The notes beneath the pieces were generated by a model. The model was not told the origin of the DNA. It was given only the letters and a program-made list of their open reading frames with translations, and ran no database searches. The translations under genes and the position numbers were made by a program. Source: Gnetum montanum (lineage: Eukaryota; Streptophyta; Gnetopsida; Gnetales; Gnetaceae). From it: DNA of 64,000 nucleotides. The stretch covers positions 498,486 to 562,485 of the forward strand of contig MNCI01015670.1 of assembly GCA_015680685.1 (NCBI GenBank), read 5' to 3'. Below are positions 61,035 to 64,000 of the stretch, in pieces; position 1 is the first letter of the stretch, and the number at the start of each line of letters is the position of its first letter.

Positions 61035-62080
61035 TCAAGTAGAGAACCTTGTCTCCTAGTTTGAATGTAACTTTTCTTATCCATGCATTGTGGCATTTTT
61101 TGTTGTATACCCTGTGCACTTCATTCATTGTTAGGACTATTCAATTTTCATCTAGCATGTTGAGTACCCAGAGTTGTTTCTTTTATGCTAAGTTATTGTC
61201 CAAGTCAATATATCATGCAATTGTAAGTGTACAAAGTTCAATTTGAATTGGAAGTTGGGGTAACTTTCTATACACTAACTCATGGGAAGAGTAGCCTATA
61301 GGAAGTTTCCATGTTTAGTGATATGGCCAAAGGGCATCTTTTATTTTGGTACTACAATATATCTTATATCTACTATTGGTTCGTGTTAGGATTTAAGTAA
61401 TCTCCCTATTGGTTATTTCTACTTCACCATTGGCTTGAGGATGGTAAGGTGTTTTCAGTTTATGTTGCACCCCTAAGTGTTATGTTAACTTGTAAAAGGT
61501 ATCACTTGTGGAGTATGTTCCATTATCAGAAATTAGTGCTCTAGGCATACCAAACCTATGTACTACCTATTGATGAAAGAATCAAGTTGTAGTAGTCAAG
61601 GTATAGTCAGAAAAGGCTACAGCTTCAGCCTAGTTTGTATAGTAGTTGATAGCAACATTGATATAAGACCTCCAATTGGACATCAGAGTGATGGATCCCA
61701 TGAAATCAATTTTCTAAAGGTCAAAACGCTCTAGTGGTTGATCCAATGTTGGGGCCATTCCATTCTAGTTGTCATTCTTTCATCTCATTGTCATCTTTTG
61801 CATCAATAGGTGAAATGGTGAACATTCCTAAAGCTTATTCACCAAAAAATCCTATCTTTAAGATCTTTGTGATCATCATTCTTACTACATAGTGGCTGCT
61901 ATAAGAACCCTCATGAGAATCTTAAGTGACTCTTAGTTGATCTACATTAGGTATGCACCATTGTAGTAGGTCATTGGCACAAACCTTATATAGGTTACCC
62001 TCTATTTCTACATCGTTTTTGAGTTGGTGGAGAAATTATTGTTTGTTTTTATGATCCCATTCAGTAGAAGACTCTTGTAT
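61035..62080 (-). pseudogene. Integrase of element E'
   Basis: On the minus strand the order is zinc-binding remnant (CIPNVDQLRV...DSHEGS), core (KIDFMGSITLMSNW, MPRALISDNGTYS, PYHPQANGEVEITN) and C-terminal block (SHELVYRKLPQLPIQ). The core acidic residues D, D and E are still readable; stops are numerous. Closely parallel to the integrase of element C. It shows that E', unlike EF, once had pol. Confidence 0.85.
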
Positions 62081-62113
62081 GAGTATATATCAAAGGAATT
62101 CATCATACTAATG

Positions 62114-63014
62114 TAATGAGTGGCAAGGTACCCCTATGCCCAACCATATGAATCACAAGTGTTCATGCATGATCTAATAGAATTCCATGGATGGAACTAG
62201 TTGTGGTATCTAGATTGTTATGCTTTGATCATAGTTCGCTGCCTTCCCACTTGGACTAGTGGTAGCTTTGTTACATATGATTTAGTTCAAAGTGAGGCAT
62301 ATGATGTTTTATAATTCTATGCTAGTCCTAATAAGGAGAAAGAGATGAATTAATTAAGCTACTGAACAATGAAGAGTAAAATCTAAACTAGCCTATGTGT
62401 AATGAGTATCTACTCTTAATTTTTTGTACACACCTTGGACTACATGAGACTACTTCTAGGATTTCCATGCATATGTCACTAAGGTGTTCCAAACAATACG
62501 CTATTGGATTACCAGGTACTTACACTTAAATGCTCGTGATTAAGGTGTACGCATTATGCTTAATGACATGAATAGTAAATAGCAATAAATGAAAATTTTA
62601 ACTAAAGGAAACAATCAGTAATTAAACCATTAAATAAATAATAAAGAAATAATAAATCTAAATGAATACAACAATGATGAAAGTAATCTTGATCTTTATT
62701 TCCAATCATGTAATGTGTTCAAGTACATCACACTTGAACAAAGGTGTTGTATGATTACAAACATCACATTGTGGGCATGCACTAGGAAAATAAGAGGACT
62801 AAAAAACAATCTACGAAGAAACTAATTGAAAACTAAAGCTAACACTATTTCTTCTATATCTCAGCCATGCATCCAAGTGTTGTATTTATAGGCTAGCACA
62901 AAGGAGATGATATTGGATATTTGACATCACTTCTTAGCTCCAACATCGGGTACCTGATATTGAGGCTTTGATATTAGGTATTTGATATTAGGGCCAACAG
63001 ATCATGACTCATCA
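62114..63014 (-). repeat. 3' LTR of element G
   Basis: 901 bp; on the plus strand TAATGAGTGGCAAGG... to ...GACTCATCA, followed by a purine tract (reverse complement of TACCCCCACGATTG). Starts TA instead of TG, like 54168. GATATT/GATATC-type motifs in U3. Confidence 0.88.
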
Positions 63015-63199
63015 TACCCCCACGATTGAATGAAAACTCATCTTCAAGTTAAACAAAATGAAAAACAAGTTCTTTACGAAATATTTGAAAGGTATGGGAT
63101 TATTGACTAACTTAAATAACAAAAAAAATAATTGACTCTTACATGCCGCAATGGTGTAGTACAAAAATGGAACACAATATTATAAGAAAAAATTAGGGA

Positions 63200-64000
63200 A
63201 GCTCATATAGTTCTCAGAGGTGGTGGCTCCTCCATTGTTTACTTCCCTTTGTCACTAGGCTTGTGAAATTTGTAATGATTAAGTAATGCCTACAACTTTT
63301 CTTCTTTCATCCTTGGGTCATGTATCATCTAGGCTACTGAACCAATGTGTGCTAGCACTGGTACATCCCAAGGACATGGAAGTTGTGGGAATATATGATT
63401 AGCCTTTACATACCAAGTTGCAAACTATCATCATTCCTCCTCAAAGACTTTATCTTTTTATTTGAGTTCATGATATTCTATTAATCTTCTAAATAGGTTT
63501 GAGGAAACATCCTTCTACCCTTGGTAGTTAGCTTTAACCACTTCCAATTCTGAGTTTACCACATGTAGCTTCTATAAAGCATCTTTCTGATTTGTAAACT
63601 CTTTTTCATATATTTCATAATTGGTGACTACTTGCTTCTCTAGCTTATTCTAAGGTCGACTTGTTGTTAACATGGCAAGGTTGGCATATATGAGGTTAGC
63701 TAATGCCATGTATTCTTTCAAATATTCGATATGTAGGATTTTATTCTTTACTTCCTCTTGGTGGACCAAGGCATAGCTATCCAGAATTGGTTACCACTCA
63801 AGATTTTTTGCTGACAAGGATCTAATGTGATCTTTAGCCATCTAGATCTCTTTTTTATTTATTTGTTTATACATGCCTACTTGATCATGGAAGTGTTTCT
63901 TTAACTTCTCATGCTTCTTGGCCTCATTCTACCATACACTAATTTTTATTGCTAATTTTTGTGGAATCACATGGACCTCCTCCATTGAGAGGGGTTTTTT
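63200..64000 (-). pseudogene. C-terminal part of the extra ORF of element G
   Basis: Matches 44340-45140 of element EF block by block, for example a plus-strand phrase about GACCTCCTCCATTGAGAGGG at the window end versus 45115. Coiled-coil-like on the minus strand; frame broken. The N-terminal part is off-window. Confidence 0.55.

Larger units (their letters stand above)
42490..62113 (-). mobile_element. Element E': oldest Athila-like element of the right-hand nest
   Basis: Its 3' LTR remnant (42490-43241) and purine tract (43242 onward) lie left of element EF. Its internal region resumes at 55051 with the extra ORF, is interrupted by a solo LTR (58873-59674), and continues through the 3' region into integrase (to about 62080), where element G interrupts it. 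RT, gag and the 5' LTR are not in the window. Order and orientation are consistent with one element split by three insertions. Confidence 0.8.
62114..64000 (-). mobile_element. Element G: 3' part of another Athila-like element, runs off the window
   Basis: An LTR at 62114-63014 is followed by a purine tract and the extra ORF. It interrupts element E' just upstream of its integrase. The bases before it are TAATG; the partner target site is outside the window. Confidence 0.85.

Overview
This is nuclear DNA of a land plant with a large, repeat-rich genome. The signs are Arabidopsis-type telomere-like heptamers (TTTAGGG), a split nuclear gene with GT-AG introns, nested LTR retrotransposons primed by tRNA-Asp or initiator tRNA-Met, and AT-rich spacers. 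A gymnosperm is plausible from the density and size of the nested elements, but this is inference. No bacterial, organellar, CRISPR, tRNA or rRNA feature was seen.

Left part (1-12.8 kb): the 3' end of an Athila-like Ty3/gypsy element (A, ends 3734) that has lost RT-RNase H-integrase; a decayed MULE transposase/SWIM-type gene on the minus strand (4.0-6.3 kb); then a satellite block (7.5-12.0 kb) of degenerate telomere-like tracts plus alternating ~132/~228-bp subunits, duplicated in tandem with a ~2.14-kb period.

Middle (12.8-38.1 kb): element D (12841-24561, 521-bp LTRs, target duplication TGAAA) lies about 0.5 kb upstream of an intact six-exon quinone oxidoreductase-like gene (25086-27797). 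Element B (15706-22958, minus, 961-bp LTRs, target duplication CTCTT) is nested in D. About 450 bp past the gene's stop codon is element C (28250-38078, target duplication ATAAT). C is a structurally complete Athila-like element whose pol frame is broken only by nonsense codons.

Right part (38.1-64 kb): an AT-rich spacer, then a nest of related minus-strand elements. An old element (E', about 42.5-62.1 kb) has been hit by element EF (43277-55045, target duplication TTGAG), by a solo LTR (58873-59674, target duplication CCTAA), and by element G, which runs off the window. These elements carry an extra ORF between pol and the 3' LTR: a plant-transposon-type N-terminal domain followed by coiled coil. 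Inside EF, interrupting that ORF, is a foreign ~2.6-kb segment holding an open DUF716/TMEM45-like gene (45509-46147, plus) and a pentatricopeptide-repeat fragment (45361-45480, minus). This is the most unusual arrangement in the window.

Only two likely host coding sequences are open: the quinone oxidoreductase-like gene and the DUF716-like gene. Everything else recognisable is mobile, satellite or pseudogenic. There are two N gaps (18553-18826, 46573-47304) and one single N (25033). All homology statements come from reading the sequence; no search was run.
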